From positions 124,001 through 188,000 of the forward strand of contig CAKVHV010000001.1 in assembly GCA_934754475.1 (NCBI GenBank): DNA of 64,000 nucleotides, written 5' to 3'. The notes below the pieces were generated by a model. The model saw only the letters and a list, made by a program, of their open reading frames with translations, ran no database searches and was not told the origin of the DNA. Source of the DNA: an uncultured Clostridia bacterium. Lineage in GTDB: Bacteria; Bacillota; Clostridia; Christensenellales; UBA1242. Shown one piece after another: positions 49,577-58,757 of this stretch (within the stretch, counting starts at the first letter, position 1; each line of letters begins with the position of its first letter). A program made the translations under genes and the position numbers.

Positions 49577-50704
49577 ATGATTAATATAGCTGTGTTTTTT
49601 GGTGGAGAGAGTTGTGAACATGATATTTCAATTATCACTGGATTGCAGTTTATAAGCAAACTTAATGAATATTTATACAATGTTATCCCAATATACATAG
49701 ACAAATTGGGTCAGTGGAGAGTGGGTAAAAATCTCAAGGATTTGGATAATTATCCCGACAATCTTGGAAAAACTATAAAGGTTGGCGTTGTCGATAACGA
49801 TAGCACTCTCTACAAGGTTAGTTCAAAAAAGAAATTGACTAAATACATAGATATTGATGTAGCAGTTCTATGTTTGCATGGAATAAATGGTGAAGACGGA
49901 AGCCTTTCGGCTATTCTGGAAGCGAGTAAAATTCCATACATAAATTCATCTATTATGCCAAGCAGTGTGGCTATGGACAAAATAATTTTTAATTATTTAT
50001 GCCTAGGATTGGGCGTTGACAAAATCGAGTTTATTGATGTAAACAAAGACGATTTTGAATCCGATGAGCAAAAAACAATTGATACTCTAACTCAGTTTGG
50101 CTTGCCATTTATAATTAAACCATCTAGGCTGGGCAGTAGTATTGGAATTAGTGTTTGCAAAAGTGTAGAAGATATTAATCCCGCTTTGAAACGTGCATTT
50201 GAATATGATGACAAATTGGTTGTAGAAAGATATGTAAATGTCAAAAAAGAAGTGAATATTGCTTGTTTTTTAAATAAAGGTGAACTTGTATTTTCAAAAA
50301 CTGAAGAACCTATTAATCATAATGAGATACTAGACTTTAATCAAAAATACGTTTCGATGTCAAATGGAATGGAGTCGATGAAAAGGATTTGTCCGGCGAA
50401 TATTTCAAAAGAGAGTGAATTAAAAATTAAGTCAATTGCTAGTTTGTTATACAAAAAATTGGATATGTTTGGAGTTGTGAGATTTGACTTTATTATAGAT
50501 TTAAACGACAATATTTTTGTAAATGAAGTCAATATAATTCCGGGTTCTATGGCAAACTATTTGTTTGATGAAACGTATAGTTATCCAAAACTCATTGACT
50601 TGCTTGTAACTAATGCACTTATTAGAGAAGAGAAAAAATTAACACACAAAAAGACCTTTGAATCAAATGTTTTGAAACAAGGGTTTTCAGGTTTTAAAAA
50701 ATAA
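49577..50704 (+). CDS. ddl: D-alanine--D-alanine ligase, divergent
   Basis: Ddl makes the D-Ala-D-Ala dipeptide of peptidoglycan stem peptides. The 375-residue ATP-grasp enzyme begins FFGGESCEHDISI, with the conserved Glu-His pair. It has IKPSRLGSSIGI (about 182-193), VERYVNVKKEVNIA and FVNEVNIIPGS (about 313-323). The omega-loop reads DFNQKYVS instead of YDYEAKY, and the end of the active site, IIPGSMANYLFDE, also differs from common Ddl. A D-Ala-D-Ala product is most likely; a D-Ala-D-X product is possible. Co-transcribed with the MurF-like gene. Confidence 0.88.
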   Translation: MINIAVFFGGESCEHDISIITGLQFISKLNEYLYNVIPIYIDKLGQWRVGKNLKDLDNYPDNLGKTIKVGVVDNDSTLYKVSSKKKLTKYIDIDVAVLCLHGINGEDGSLSAILEASKIPYINSSIMPSSVAMDKIIFNYLCLGLGVDKIEFIDVNKDDFESDEQKTIDTLTQFGLPFIIKPSRLGSSIGISVCKSVEDINPALKRAFEYDDKLVVERYVNVKKEVNIACFLNKGELVFSKTEEPINHNEILDFNQKYVSMSNGMESMKRICPANISKESELKIKSIASLLYKKLDMFGVVRFDFIIDLNDNIFVNEVNIIPGSMANYLFDETYSYPKLIDLLVTNALIREEKKLTHKKTFESNVLKQGFSGFKK

Positions 50705-50710
50705 TTTTAG

Positions 50711-50735
50711 TCCCAATAATTTATTGGGATTTCTT
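50711..50735 (+). terminator. Intrinsic terminator after ddl
   Basis: TCCCAATAA (50711-50719), one-base gap, TTATTGGGA (50721-50729), then TTTCTTTG. The loop is tight, so the lower pairs matter. Confidence 0.6.
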
Positions 50736-50859
50736 TGTTGAATGCGAATCTCTCGGCTACAAAATAATTATTTTTGTTGTTAAATTAAATTTTAATACTT
50801 AATAAATTTGAAATAAATTTTTAATTGTATAATTATACAATAATTATTATATTTATATA

Positions 50860-51918
50860 TCATTGACTGGTTGACACTTTATCTATCAAAGAAATTAATT
50901 TCTCGTTTCCGCAACTGAATTTTGATTTTGACATTGCGGATATGTAACTTGCTTTGTTTTGCAAAGTGTAATTAATTTTACTCAGTAATGTTGAAGTATT
51001 CAAATCTTCTTGATAGATAACACTTGCAAACTTATGTCGTTCAAAGTTTTCGGCATTTAATATTTGGTCGCCACGACTAGAGCCTTTGGGTAGTGGAATT
51101 AAAATCATTGGTTTTTTGATTGCAAGCAATTCAAAGATTGTATTGCTTCCTGACCTTGAGATAACAATATCGCTTGCGTCAAAGTAGTTTTCAATGTCTT
51201 GAGCAAATTCAACTTGGATGTAGTTTTTAATTGTATTATCTACTTTTGTCAAATTGTTTTTTCCTACAATGTGAATGACAATATATTTTTGTGTGAGTTG
51301 TTTTAGACTATCATATATTACTTCGTTAATTGCCTTAGCGCCTAAACTTCCACCAACCACTAATATAATTGGAAGATTTCCAGTGATATTGTGCCTTTTG
51401 AGTACTATATTTTTGTTTCCATTAAATATTGAATTTCTTACTGGTGAGCCTGTAAAAATTGCGTTTTTGCCAAAAGAATTGGCTGTTTCTCTAAAACTAC
51501 AGCACAAATACTTAGCTTTTTTGGCTATTATCTTGTTGGCTAGACCAACAGTTAAATCGCTTTCGTGAGTGAGTACTGGGATTTTTAGTTTCGATGCGGA
51601 CAAGCATACAGGAACGGAGACATATCCGCCTTTGCTAAAGACTACGTCGGGTTTGATTTCTGATAATATCTTCTTGCAAGTGCTAATGCTTTTGATTAGT
51701 TTAAAGGGGATAAGTAGGTTTTTAAGTGTTAAACTTCTTACAAATTTAACTGTTGGAATTTCAACAAAAGTAATATCTTTGTGCTTAGAAACAATCTCTT
51801 TTTCCATTCCGTTTGAGCCAAGATAATATATTTTGTAATTTTTGAGATTTTGTGTAAGCGCTAGATTTGGCATAATATGTCCGGCAGTGCCACCGCCAGT
51901 AAAAACAATTTTTTTCAT
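50860..51918 (-). CDS. murG: MurG, lipid II-forming GlcNAc transferase
   Basis: MurG adds GlcNAc to lipid I on the inner face of the membrane, giving lipid II. The 352-residue protein has the N-terminal glycine loop FTGGGTAGHIMPNLAL (about 5-20), KGGYVSVPV, the second loop VVGGSLGAKAINEVI and the UDP-GlcNAc site SRSGSNTIFELLA. Length is standard. It is alone here rather than in a division and cell-wall cluster, convergent with ddl and divergent from parE. Confidence 0.95.
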   Translation of the reverse strand: MKKIVFTGGGTAGHIMPNLALTQNLKNYKIYYLGSNGMEKEIVSKHKDITFVEIPTVKFVRSLTLKNLLIPFKLIKSISTCKKILSEIKPDVVFSKGGYVSVPVCLSASKLKIPVLTHESDLTVGLANKIIAKKAKYLCCSFRETANSFGKNAIFTGSPVRNSIFNGNKNIVLKRHNITGNLPIILVVGGSLGAKAINEVIYDSLKQLTQKYIVIHIVGKNNLTKVDNTIKNYIQVEFAQDIENYFDASDIVISRSGSNTIFELLAIKKPMILIPLPKGSSRGDQILNAENFERHKFASVIYQEDLNTSTLLSKINYTLQNKASYISAMSKSKFSCGNEKLISLIDKVSTSQ

Positions 51919-52060
51919 TGCAGTCCATCCTTTAAGTATATTTTATGACGAAAAATGTCAAAATATGTGTATTTTTGCAACAAGAATAATTATGCTTAAA
52001 TTTGTATAAAAATATATTAAAAGTTGTTTTTTGCAAATATTGAATAAATTAAAAAAACGA

Positions 52061-52089
52061 TTGTTTTTTGGCGTTTTTTGTGATATAAT
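52061..52089 (+). promoter_or_regulatory. Promoter of parE-parC
   Basis: TTGTTT (52061-52066), 17-base spacer, perfect TATAAT (52084-52089), about 39 bases before the start codon. Confidence 0.7.
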
Positions 52090-52127
52090 TTAATTTGTAA
52101 AAAATTGTAAGTTAAGGAGAAGCACTT

Positions 52128-54089
52128 TTGTCTGAGAATTATAAAAGTAAAGATATAGTTGTTTTGCAAGGTCTTGATGCAGTAAGACTTAGACCGGGAA
52201 TGTACATCGGTACAACTGGTATCAAAGGTATGCATCACTTGCTATGGGAAATTGTAGACAATGCTGTTGACGAAATTGCAAATGGTTATGGTAACAAAAT
52301 TGTAATCACTATGCACACAGATAATAGTATAACCGTCAAAGATAATGGTAGGGGTATTCCAGTAGACAAACATCCAACTTTGAAAGTAAGCGGTGTTCAG
52401 GTCGTTTTTACACAATTGCATGCGGGTGGAAAATTTAATAATTCAAATTATTCGTACTCGGGCGGATTGCATGGTGTTGGTGCATCTGTTACTAATGCTT
52501 TGTCTGAGTGGCTAAAGGTTGAAGTTTGCAACGAAGGTCACAAGTATTTTATGGAGTTTAGAGCAGTCAAAAAAGGCAAGGACAAAATCTCTGGTGGTGT
52601 CCCAGTTGCACCGCTTGAATGTCTTGGTCCAACCACCGAAACGGGTACAACTGTTACCTTCAAACCCGATTCTAGGATATTCAAAGACTGTCTATTTGAT
52701 AGAGAAACTATTGCAAAAAGAGTAAGAGAACTTGCTTTTTTGAACAAAGGTATCACAATTGAACTTATTGATGAAAATCAACCTGAAGAACTAGGTGACC
52801 AAAAAAGAGTGTATAATTATACAAATGGACTCAAAGAATTTATTGGTTTTATTAACGAAAAGAACACAGTTTTATACAAAGACCCAATTTATATTGAAGG
52901 AAAATCTGATGTATTAGAACTTGGATGTGTAATTCAACACGTTGATTTGTATTCTGAAAATGTATTTAGTTATGTTAATAACATTCCAACTCCCGAAGGT
53001 GGTATGCACGAGACTGGTTTTAAGTCGGGAATCACAAGAGCATTTAATGAAATAGCAAGAAACATGGGATTGCTCAAAGACAAAGAACAAAACTTGCTAG
53101 GTGAAGACTATAGAGAAGGAATGACTGCAATTCTTGCAATCAAGATGAAAAATGTTCAGTTTGAAGGTCAAACAAAAACAAAACTTGGAAATCCTGAAGC
53201 AAAACTTGAAGTAGAAAATATTATATATAATGGACTTATGAACTTTGCAAATCAAACAAGTAGCAAACAAGTCTTGACAGATATAATCAACAAAGCAAAA
53301 GGTGCTGCAAGAGTTAGAGATGCATCCAAAAAAGCCAAAGAAGTTGCTCGTCAAAAAAATAGTGTAGATACTTATTCGCTTGTTGGAAAATTATCAAACT
53401 GTTCGGGCAAAAATCCACTCCTGAATGAAGTGTTTATAGTTGAAGGAGATAGTGCGGGCGGTAGTGCAAAAAGTGCTAGAGACCGAAGTTTTCAGGCTAT
53501 TTTGCCACTTAGGGGAAAGCCTTTGAATGTTGAGAAAAAGAGACTTTCTCAAATTTTGGATAACGAAGAAATTAGAACTATTATATCTGCATGTGGAACT
53601 GGAATAGGAAGTGACTTTAATATTGAACATCTAAAATATAACAAAGTAATTATTATGTCCGATGCCGACCAGGACGGAGCTCACATAAGAGCAATACTTC
53701 TTACATTCTTTTATAGATACATGCGTGAACTTATAAACACCGGACATGTTTATTGTGCTATAGCGCCACTCTACAAAATCTACAAAAAAGGTTTTGAAAA
53801 GTACGTTTATAACGAAGAAGATTATGACGATATAGTCAAAGAAGCCGGAAGCGGATATAATGTTCAAAGATACAAAGGACTAGGCGAAATGTCTGCCGAA
53901 CAGCTTTGGGATACTACAATGGACCCAAAAAAGAGAGTACTTGTTAAAATTACTGTTGATGACGCTGCTGATGCCGAAGAAATGATTTCGACACTTATGG
54001 GCGATAACATTGATGCAAGAAAGAAATATATAATTGCAAATGCTAACTTTAACAAAGTAGACGCATTTGAAAGTAGGAGTAAGAAATAA
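52128..54089 (+). CDS. parE: DNA topoisomerase IV subunit B (ParE)
   Basis: The ATPase subunit of a type IIA topoisomerase that decatenates daughter chromosomes. The 653-residue protein has the GHKL ATPase (WEIVDNAVDEI, VKDNGRGIPV, GGLHGVGASVTNALS), the transducer, and the TOPRIM domain with EGDSAGGSAK (about 441-450) and MSDADQDGAHI. The start is TTG at 52128 after AAGGAGA. I call it ParE rather than GyrB because the partner downstream lacks the GyrA box. It overlaps parC by one base. Confidence 0.88.
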   Translation: MSENYKSKDIVVLQGLDAVRLRPGMYIGTTGIKGMHHLLWEIVDNAVDEIANGYGNKIVITMHTDNSITVKDNGRGIPVDKHPTLKVSGVQVVFTQLHAGGKFNNSNYSYSGGLHGVGASVTNALSEWLKVEVCNEGHKYFMEFRAVKKGKDKISGGVPVAPLECLGPTTETGTTVTFKPDSRIFKDCLFDRETIAKRVRELAFLNKGITIELIDENQPEELGDQKRVYNYTNGLKEFIGFINEKNTVLYKDPIYIEGKSDVLELGCVIQHVDLYSENVFSYVNNIPTPEGGMHETGFKSGITRAFNEIARNMGLLKDKEQNLLGEDYREGMTAILAIKMKNVQFEGQTKTKLGNPEAKLEVENIIYNGLMNFANQTSSKQVLTDIINKAKGAARVRDASKKAKEVARQKNSVDTYSLVGKLSNCSGKNPLLNEVFIVEGDSAGGSAKSARDRSFQAILPLRGKPLNVEKKRLSQILDNEEIRTIISACGTGIGSDFNIEHLKYNKVIIMSDADQDGAHIRAILLTFFYRYMRELINTGHVYCAIAPLYKIYKKGFEKYVYNEEDYDDIVKEAGSGYNVQRYKGLGEMSAEQLWDTTMDPKKRVLVKITVDDAADAEEMISTLMGDNIDARKKYIIANANFNKVDAFESRSKK

Positions 54090-56974
54090 TGGCAAAAGAT
54101 GATGATTTTTTTGATAAATATGTAACTGACTCTACTTCCAAACGCAAGGGCAGTGTCAAAAAAGATTTGTTTAGCGAAAAATTAAAAAGCAAAAGTACAA
54201 ATTCAAAATCTGAAGATTTGAAATCAGAAGAAATAAAAGAAGAATTAACTCAAGCAAAAGATGAAATCAAACCTTCAAAAAGAAAGACTGAAATAGTCGA
54301 TGAAACAAAATTAGAACCAGCAAAAGAAGAAACAAAAACCGAAGTATCCAAAAAACCAAGACAGAAAAAGGTTTCACAAAAAGACAATACTCAAGATACC
54401 CAAGAAACTTCTGAAACTGACAAGTATTCTACAGATAGTTTGACAGATAATCTCGAAGAGAGTACTATGCAATCTGAAGAAAACGAAGAAGTAGAGCTAC
54501 AAACAAAGTCTAAAAGGAAAACTAAAAGAGAAATTACTATCGAAGACTACAATACTAATTATGTAACAAAATCTCTATCTCAAACTATTCATGATAGTAT
54601 GATTCCATATAGCGAATATGTAATTATGGATAGAGCTATTCCTAGAGTTGAAGATGGTCTTAAACCTGTTCAAAGACGTGTTTTGTATAGTATGCTAGAA
54701 GTTGGAGTTTTGCCAGATAGACCTTACAAAAAGAGTGCTACGATTGTCGGTGATTGTATGGGTAAATATCACCCACACGGGGATGCAAGTATTTATGATA
54801 CACTCGTAAGACTTGCTCAGCCATTTAATATGGGAGAGCCACTTGTTGATGGACATGGAAACTTTGGCTCAGTCGATGGAGACCCACCAGCAGCATCACG
54901 TTATACCGAAGCAAAATTGTCTCCAATAGCACTAGAGTTGCTTAGAGACCTAGAAAAGAATACTGTTCCTTGGGGTCTAAACTTTGATGATAGACTCAAA
55001 GAACCACTTATGCTTCCAGGAAGATTTCCAAACTTGCTAGTAAATGGTTGTCAAGGTATTGCGGTTGGACTTGCTACAAACATTCCAACTCACAACTTTG
55101 CCGAAGCATGTAATGCTGTTATTGCCTATATAGACAACAACAAAATTACACTTGATGAACTTATGAAGATTATGCCAGCACCAGACTTTCCAAGTGGTGG
55201 ATATATCTTAGACAACTCCGAAGTTAGACAAATGTATGAAACCGGAAAGGGTAAAATTTATATTCGTTCCAAAATTTCTATCGAAAACGGAGATAATGGA
55301 AAGAAAAATATTGTAATAACCGAAATTCCTTTCCAAGTAAACAAAGCCAGCATGCTTCAAAAGATTGCTAAGTATAGAGATGCTAATCCAAATGGACCAA
55401 TGGGATACATTCAAGAAATTGTCGATGAATCAGATAGGTCGGGAACTCGTGCTGTAATCAAACTCAAAAAAGATGCAAAAATTAATTCAATTTTGAATCT
55501 TTTATACAAATATTGTGATGTTCAAACTACTTTTGGTGCAAATGTTGTCGCTATTGCGGATGGCAAGCCAAGACAAATGGGACTTATTGAAATTCTTGAT
55601 TATTATGTTAAGTATCAACAACAAGTTATATTTAATAGAACTAATTATGATTTGGAAGAAGCACTCAAAAAAGAACATATTTTGGAAGGCTTACTAATTG
55701 CCATTAGAAACATTGACGAAGTTGTTAGAATTATCAAAAATAGCAAGAGTGTAACCGATGCAAAAATCACACTTATTAAGACTTTTGAATTATCCGATGT
55801 TCAAGCCCAAGCGATTTTGGATATGCGTCTTGCTAGACTTACAAACTTGGAAGTAAACAAATTAATTACAGATTTGAATAGACTTAGAGATTTGATTAAA
55901 CGTTATACAGCGATTGTCAAAAGTCCAATTTTACAAATGAAAGTTGTCAAATCTGAACTTAATGAAATTGTTAAACAATATGCAAAGCCTAGAAAAACTA
56001 AATTCTTGAGTGCTGACGAACATTTTGAAGATAGTTCTTCAATTTTGGAGAGTATGGAAGATAGCGAAGACATTCAAACTTATCACTTTATTTCAACTCC
56101 AGAAAATACACTTAAACTTGTTAATCTCAAGAGTTACAATCTAGTAACCAAAGATTTGAGTGCAAATCCTACACTCAGCGAAATTCCTTCAATTAGTTTC
56201 AAGGTTGATGACAACAAAGATTTGTATATATTTACAAGTCTTGGGAATTGCATCAAAATGCCTGTCAAAACTATTAATGAATGTAGATTTAGAGACAGGG
56301 GAACTACACTATTTAGTTTGGTTAAGAATATTGACAAAGACGAAAATATTGTGGCAGTTTTGGAACTAGACAATTCGCTCAAAGACCATAATTTAATCTT
56401 TGTAACCAAGTCAGGAATGATTAAGATTTCCAAAGTTACAGATTATTTTGCAAGTAAACAAGTTATAGGTGGCATCAAAATTGGTCGTAACGATGAACTT
56501 TTGATGGTGGATATTCACAATCCAGACAAAAAACTTTGTATGTTTACTGGAAACGGAAATGGTGTCAAAGTTTCTACTAGTGATATATCTATAACTGGAA
56601 GAATGAGTTCGGGTATCAAAGGAATTGCTCTTGACAAAAATGATTACTTGGTTGGTGCTATGCAAACCGATTCAAGCGATGCTGTAACATGCTTTATGTC
56701 AGACGGAAGTGCAAAAATTGTTAAGGATTCGGAGATAACAGAATCAGTTAGAAATAGAAAAGGTTTAAATTTTGTAAGTCCAAAATGCAAAAATGGAAAA
56801 CTTATCAAAGTATTTAAACTTAGTATCAAATCCAATTTTGTACTTGAATCCGAAAAAGAAAAACTAAACTTTGTTCAAGCAAAGATGATTCCAATTGATA
56901 CAAGAACTGGAAGTGGAAAAGTACTTTTGAAAGAAAAAGTAAAAGCGGTTTATCCATTCCTAGAAAATAAGTAA
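54089..56974 (+). CDS. parC: DNA topoisomerase IV subunit A (ParC) with a long charged N-terminal extension
   Basis: The 961-residue DNA-cleaving subunit has its catalytic Tyr in AASRYTEAKL (about 271). The winged-helix core follows an extension of about 150 residues very rich in Lys, Glu, Ser and Thr, which ParC proteins normally lack. The core proper begins near TKSLSQTIHDSMIPYSEYV. The C-terminal beta-pinwheel has no QRRGGKG GyrA box (its first blade reads CRFRDRGTTLF), which fits ParC. In HPHGDASIYDTLVR the serine linked with quinolone susceptibility is Ala. One copy of AGTACTATGCAATC lies in the extension. Confidence 0.9.
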   Translation: MAKDDDFFDKYVTDSTSKRKGSVKKDLFSEKLKSKSTNSKSEDLKSEEIKEELTQAKDEIKPSKRKTEIVDETKLEPAKEETKTEVSKKPRQKKVSQKDNTQDTQETSETDKYSTDSLTDNLEESTMQSEENEEVELQTKSKRKTKREITIEDYNTNYVTKSLSQTIHDSMIPYSEYVIMDRAIPRVEDGLKPVQRRVLYSMLEVGVLPDRPYKKSATIVGDCMGKYHPHGDASIYDTLVRLAQPFNMGEPLVDGHGNFGSVDGDPPAASRYTEAKLSPIALELLRDLEKNTVPWGLNFDDRLKEPLMLPGRFPNLLVNGCQGIAVGLATNIPTHNFAEACNAVIAYIDNNKITLDELMKIMPAPDFPSGGYILDNSEVRQMYETGKGKIYIRSKISIENGDNGKKNIVITEIPFQVNKASMLQKIAKYRDANPNGPMGYIQEIVDESDRSGTRAVIKLKKDAKINSILNLLYKYCDVQTTFGANVVAIADGKPRQMGLIEILDYYVKYQQQVIFNRTNYDLEEALKKEHILEGLLIAIRNIDEVVRIIKNSKSVTDAKITLIKTFELSDVQAQAILDMRLARLTNLEVNKLITDLNRLRDLIKRYTAIVKSPILQMKVVKSELNEIVKQYAKPRKTKFLSADEHFEDSSSILESMEDSEDIQTYHFISTPENTLKLVNLKSYNLVTKDLSANPTLSEIPSISFKVDDNKDLYIFTSLGNCIKMPVKTINECRFRDRGTTLFSLVKNIDKDENIVAVLELDNSLKDHNLIFVTKSGMIKISKVTDYFASKQVIGGIKIGRNDELLMVDIHNPDKKLCMFTGNGNGVKVSTSDISITGRMSSGIKGIALDKNDYLVGAMQTDSSDAVTCFMSDGSAKIVKDSEITESVRNRKGLNFVSPKCKNGKLIKVFKLSIKSNFVLESEKEKLNFVQAKMIPIDTRTGSGKVLLKEKVKAVYPFLENK

Positions 56975-56995
56975 AGATTAATATAATAATAAATA

Positions 56996-57037
56996 GAATA
57001 GAGAATACAAATTTTTAGGGTTCTCTATTCTTTTTTT
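56996..57037 (+). terminator. Intrinsic terminator after parC
   Basis: GAATAGAGAA (56996-57005) pairs with TTCTCTATTC (57021-57030), followed by TTTTTTT. Confidence 0.85.
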
Positions 57038-57184
57038 GTTCTTTTTGAAAAGTAATACGAATATACTTATTTAAAGTAGAGAAATTATCTCTTAATTTGA
57101 CAAAATTAGATAAATGTTAGCAATTTAAGACTAGACATAAATTTTAATAAAAAATCCAAAAATTATATAATTAAGGAGTACCAA

Positions 57185-57949
57185 ATGAAATTTGTAGTAA
57201 TGAAGAAAAAAGCATTTTGGCTTTGTGTGATTACAATAATTAGCATGATTTTGCTATCTATTAATGTTCATGGTGGCGCTAGTGCAAGTGTGTTTTTTGG
57301 TCAAGTTCCAAGGCTAGTTCCAATCTATTCAGTTGACTCCGAAGAAAAGAAAGTTGCAATTAGTTTTGATACCGCTTGGGGTGCTGACAAAACTCTCAAA
57401 ATATTGGAAATTTTGAAAGAATATAATGTAAATGCAACATTCTTTATGGTCGGCTTTTGGGTAGAAAAATATCCAGATATGGTCAAGGCAATAGACGAAC
57501 AAGGTATCGAGATTGGAACTCACAGCAACACTCATCCGGACTTTGTTAAACTATCTGAAAATCAAATGGAGTTGGAACTCAAAACCAGCATAGAAAGTAT
57601 CACTAAAATTACTCAAAAACCAGTTAAATTGTTTAGAGCACCATATGGCTCATACAATAATACAGTAATTGGTGTTGCGGATAAAATGGGTCTCAAAACA
57701 ATTCAATGGGATGTAGATACTCTTGACTGGAAAGGTCTTAGTGGAGTGGAGATTTGCGAAAGAGTAATGTCTAAGGTTAAACCAGGTAGTATAATTCTAA
57801 ACCATAATAATTCCGACCACGTGCTAGATGCTTTGCCACTAATGCTTGAAAGACTAAAGAATAAGGGTTACAAAGTTGTATCTGTTGGAGAACTTATTTA
57901 CGATAGCGATTATTACATAGATAATCTTGGTATACAAAGAAAAAATTAA
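57185..57949 (+). CDS. Polysaccharide deacetylase, PdaB-like
   Basis: The 254-residue protein has an N-terminal membrane helix or signal (about 11-30) and a NodB deacetylase domain. Motif 1 reads SFDTAWGADKT rather than TFDDGP, as in the PdaB-type clostridial proteins. Motif 2 is HSNTHPDF (metal His pair), motif 3 FRAPYGSYN, motif 4 DVDTLDW and motif 5 IILNHNN. PdaB proteins remove acetyl groups from peptidoglycan during spore cortex formation; the same subfamily also occurs in vegetative cells. The start is the ATG at 57185 after AAGGAG. An SSB-like gene follows. Confidence 0.83.
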   Translation: MKFVVMKKKAFWLCVITIISMILLSINVHGGASASVFFGQVPRLVPIYSVDSEEKKVAISFDTAWGADKTLKILEILKEYNVNATFFMVGFWVEKYPDMVKAIDEQGIEIGTHSNTHPDFVKLSENQMELELKTSIESITKITQKPVKLFRAPYGSYNNTVIGVADKMGLKTIQWDVDTLDWKGLSGVEICERVMSKVKPGSIILNHNNSDHVLDALPLMLERLKNKGYKVVSVGELIYDSDYYIDNLGIQRKN

Positions 57950-57971
57950 TTTATTTTTAAGGAGATACATT

Positions 57972-58649
57972 ATGGATTACAATCTAATGAAAAACAACAA
58001 AGTATTTATTTCGGGCGAAGTTTCTTCGTCACCTAAGTTTAGCCACGAAGTTTATGGAGAAAACTTTTTTGAATTTGACTTAAAAGTTCCTAGACTTTCT
58101 GACTCTTTTGACAAAATTCCAGTTACAGTAAGTGAGCGTTTGCTTGCAACTAACGATATCCAAATAGGTAGTAAAATTTGTGGCAACGGTCAGTTTAGAA
58201 GTTACAACAAACTGGTTGACGGAAAGAGTAAACTTATGCTAACAGTTTTTTTAAGAGAGATTGTTCCATATGTAGAGAGTGATAATCCAAATTATATAGA
58301 AATCACTGGTTATGTTTGCAAAGAACCAGTATTTAGAACAACACCTTTCAAAAGAGAAATCTCAGATGTGTTGTTGGCGGTTAATCGTAGTTATAACAAA
58401 AGTGACTATTTGCCATGTATCGCATGGGGAAGAAATGCAAGATTTGTCAAGACTTTTAATGTAGGCGACAAGGTAACAGTTACGGGTAGAATTCAAAGTC
58501 GTGACTATCAAAAAAAAGTCAACGATGAACTTATTACAAAAACAGCATACGAAGTTAGTCTTAATCGAATTGAACTTGTAAAAGAAGAAAATGATGTAGA
58601 TATGGTCATGACTTCTGTAGGACAATTAGAAAATTATTACGTGAGATAA
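57972..58649 (+). CDS. Single-stranded DNA-binding protein with two OB folds
   Basis: The 225-residue protein appears to be a duplicated SSB/OB-fold: the first copy (about 7-97) runs NNKVFISGEVSSSPKFSHE to LTVFLREIVPYV, the second (about 101-205) runs NYIEITGYVCKEPVFRTTP, then LAVNRSYNKSDYLPCIAWG and GDKVTVTGRIQSRDYQKK. The second copy is closest to classic SSB (aWGrnA, VTVTGRIQSRxY). The acidic DDDLPF-like tail of normal SSB is missing; the end is QLENYYVR. The start is the ATG at 57972 after AAGGAGA. A main replication SSB may be elsewhere. Confidence 0.8.
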   Translation: MDYNLMKNNKVFISGEVSSSPKFSHEVYGENFFEFDLKVPRLSDSFDKIPVTVSERLLATNDIQIGSKICGNGQFRSYNKLVDGKSKLMLTVFLREIVPYVESDNPNYIEITGYVCKEPVFRTTPFKREISDVLLAVNRSYNKSDYLPCIAWGRNARFVKTFNVGDKVTVTGRIQSRDYQKKVNDELITKTAYEVSLNRIELVKEENDVDMVMTSVGQLENYYVR

Positions 58650-58757
58650 TTGTATTTTGTAGAGTTTTGTGATATTCTAATTATATAAGTGTAAGTTAAT
58701 TACTATTTGTTTTAAAAAACAATAGCATATTTGACTTTTAGTAATTTAGGAGAGACA

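Noticed and set aside
54089..56974. Calling parE-parC gyrB-gyrA
   Set aside because: The C-terminal pinwheel lacks the GyrA box and its first blade resembles ParC of Firmicutes; oriC genes are not nearby.
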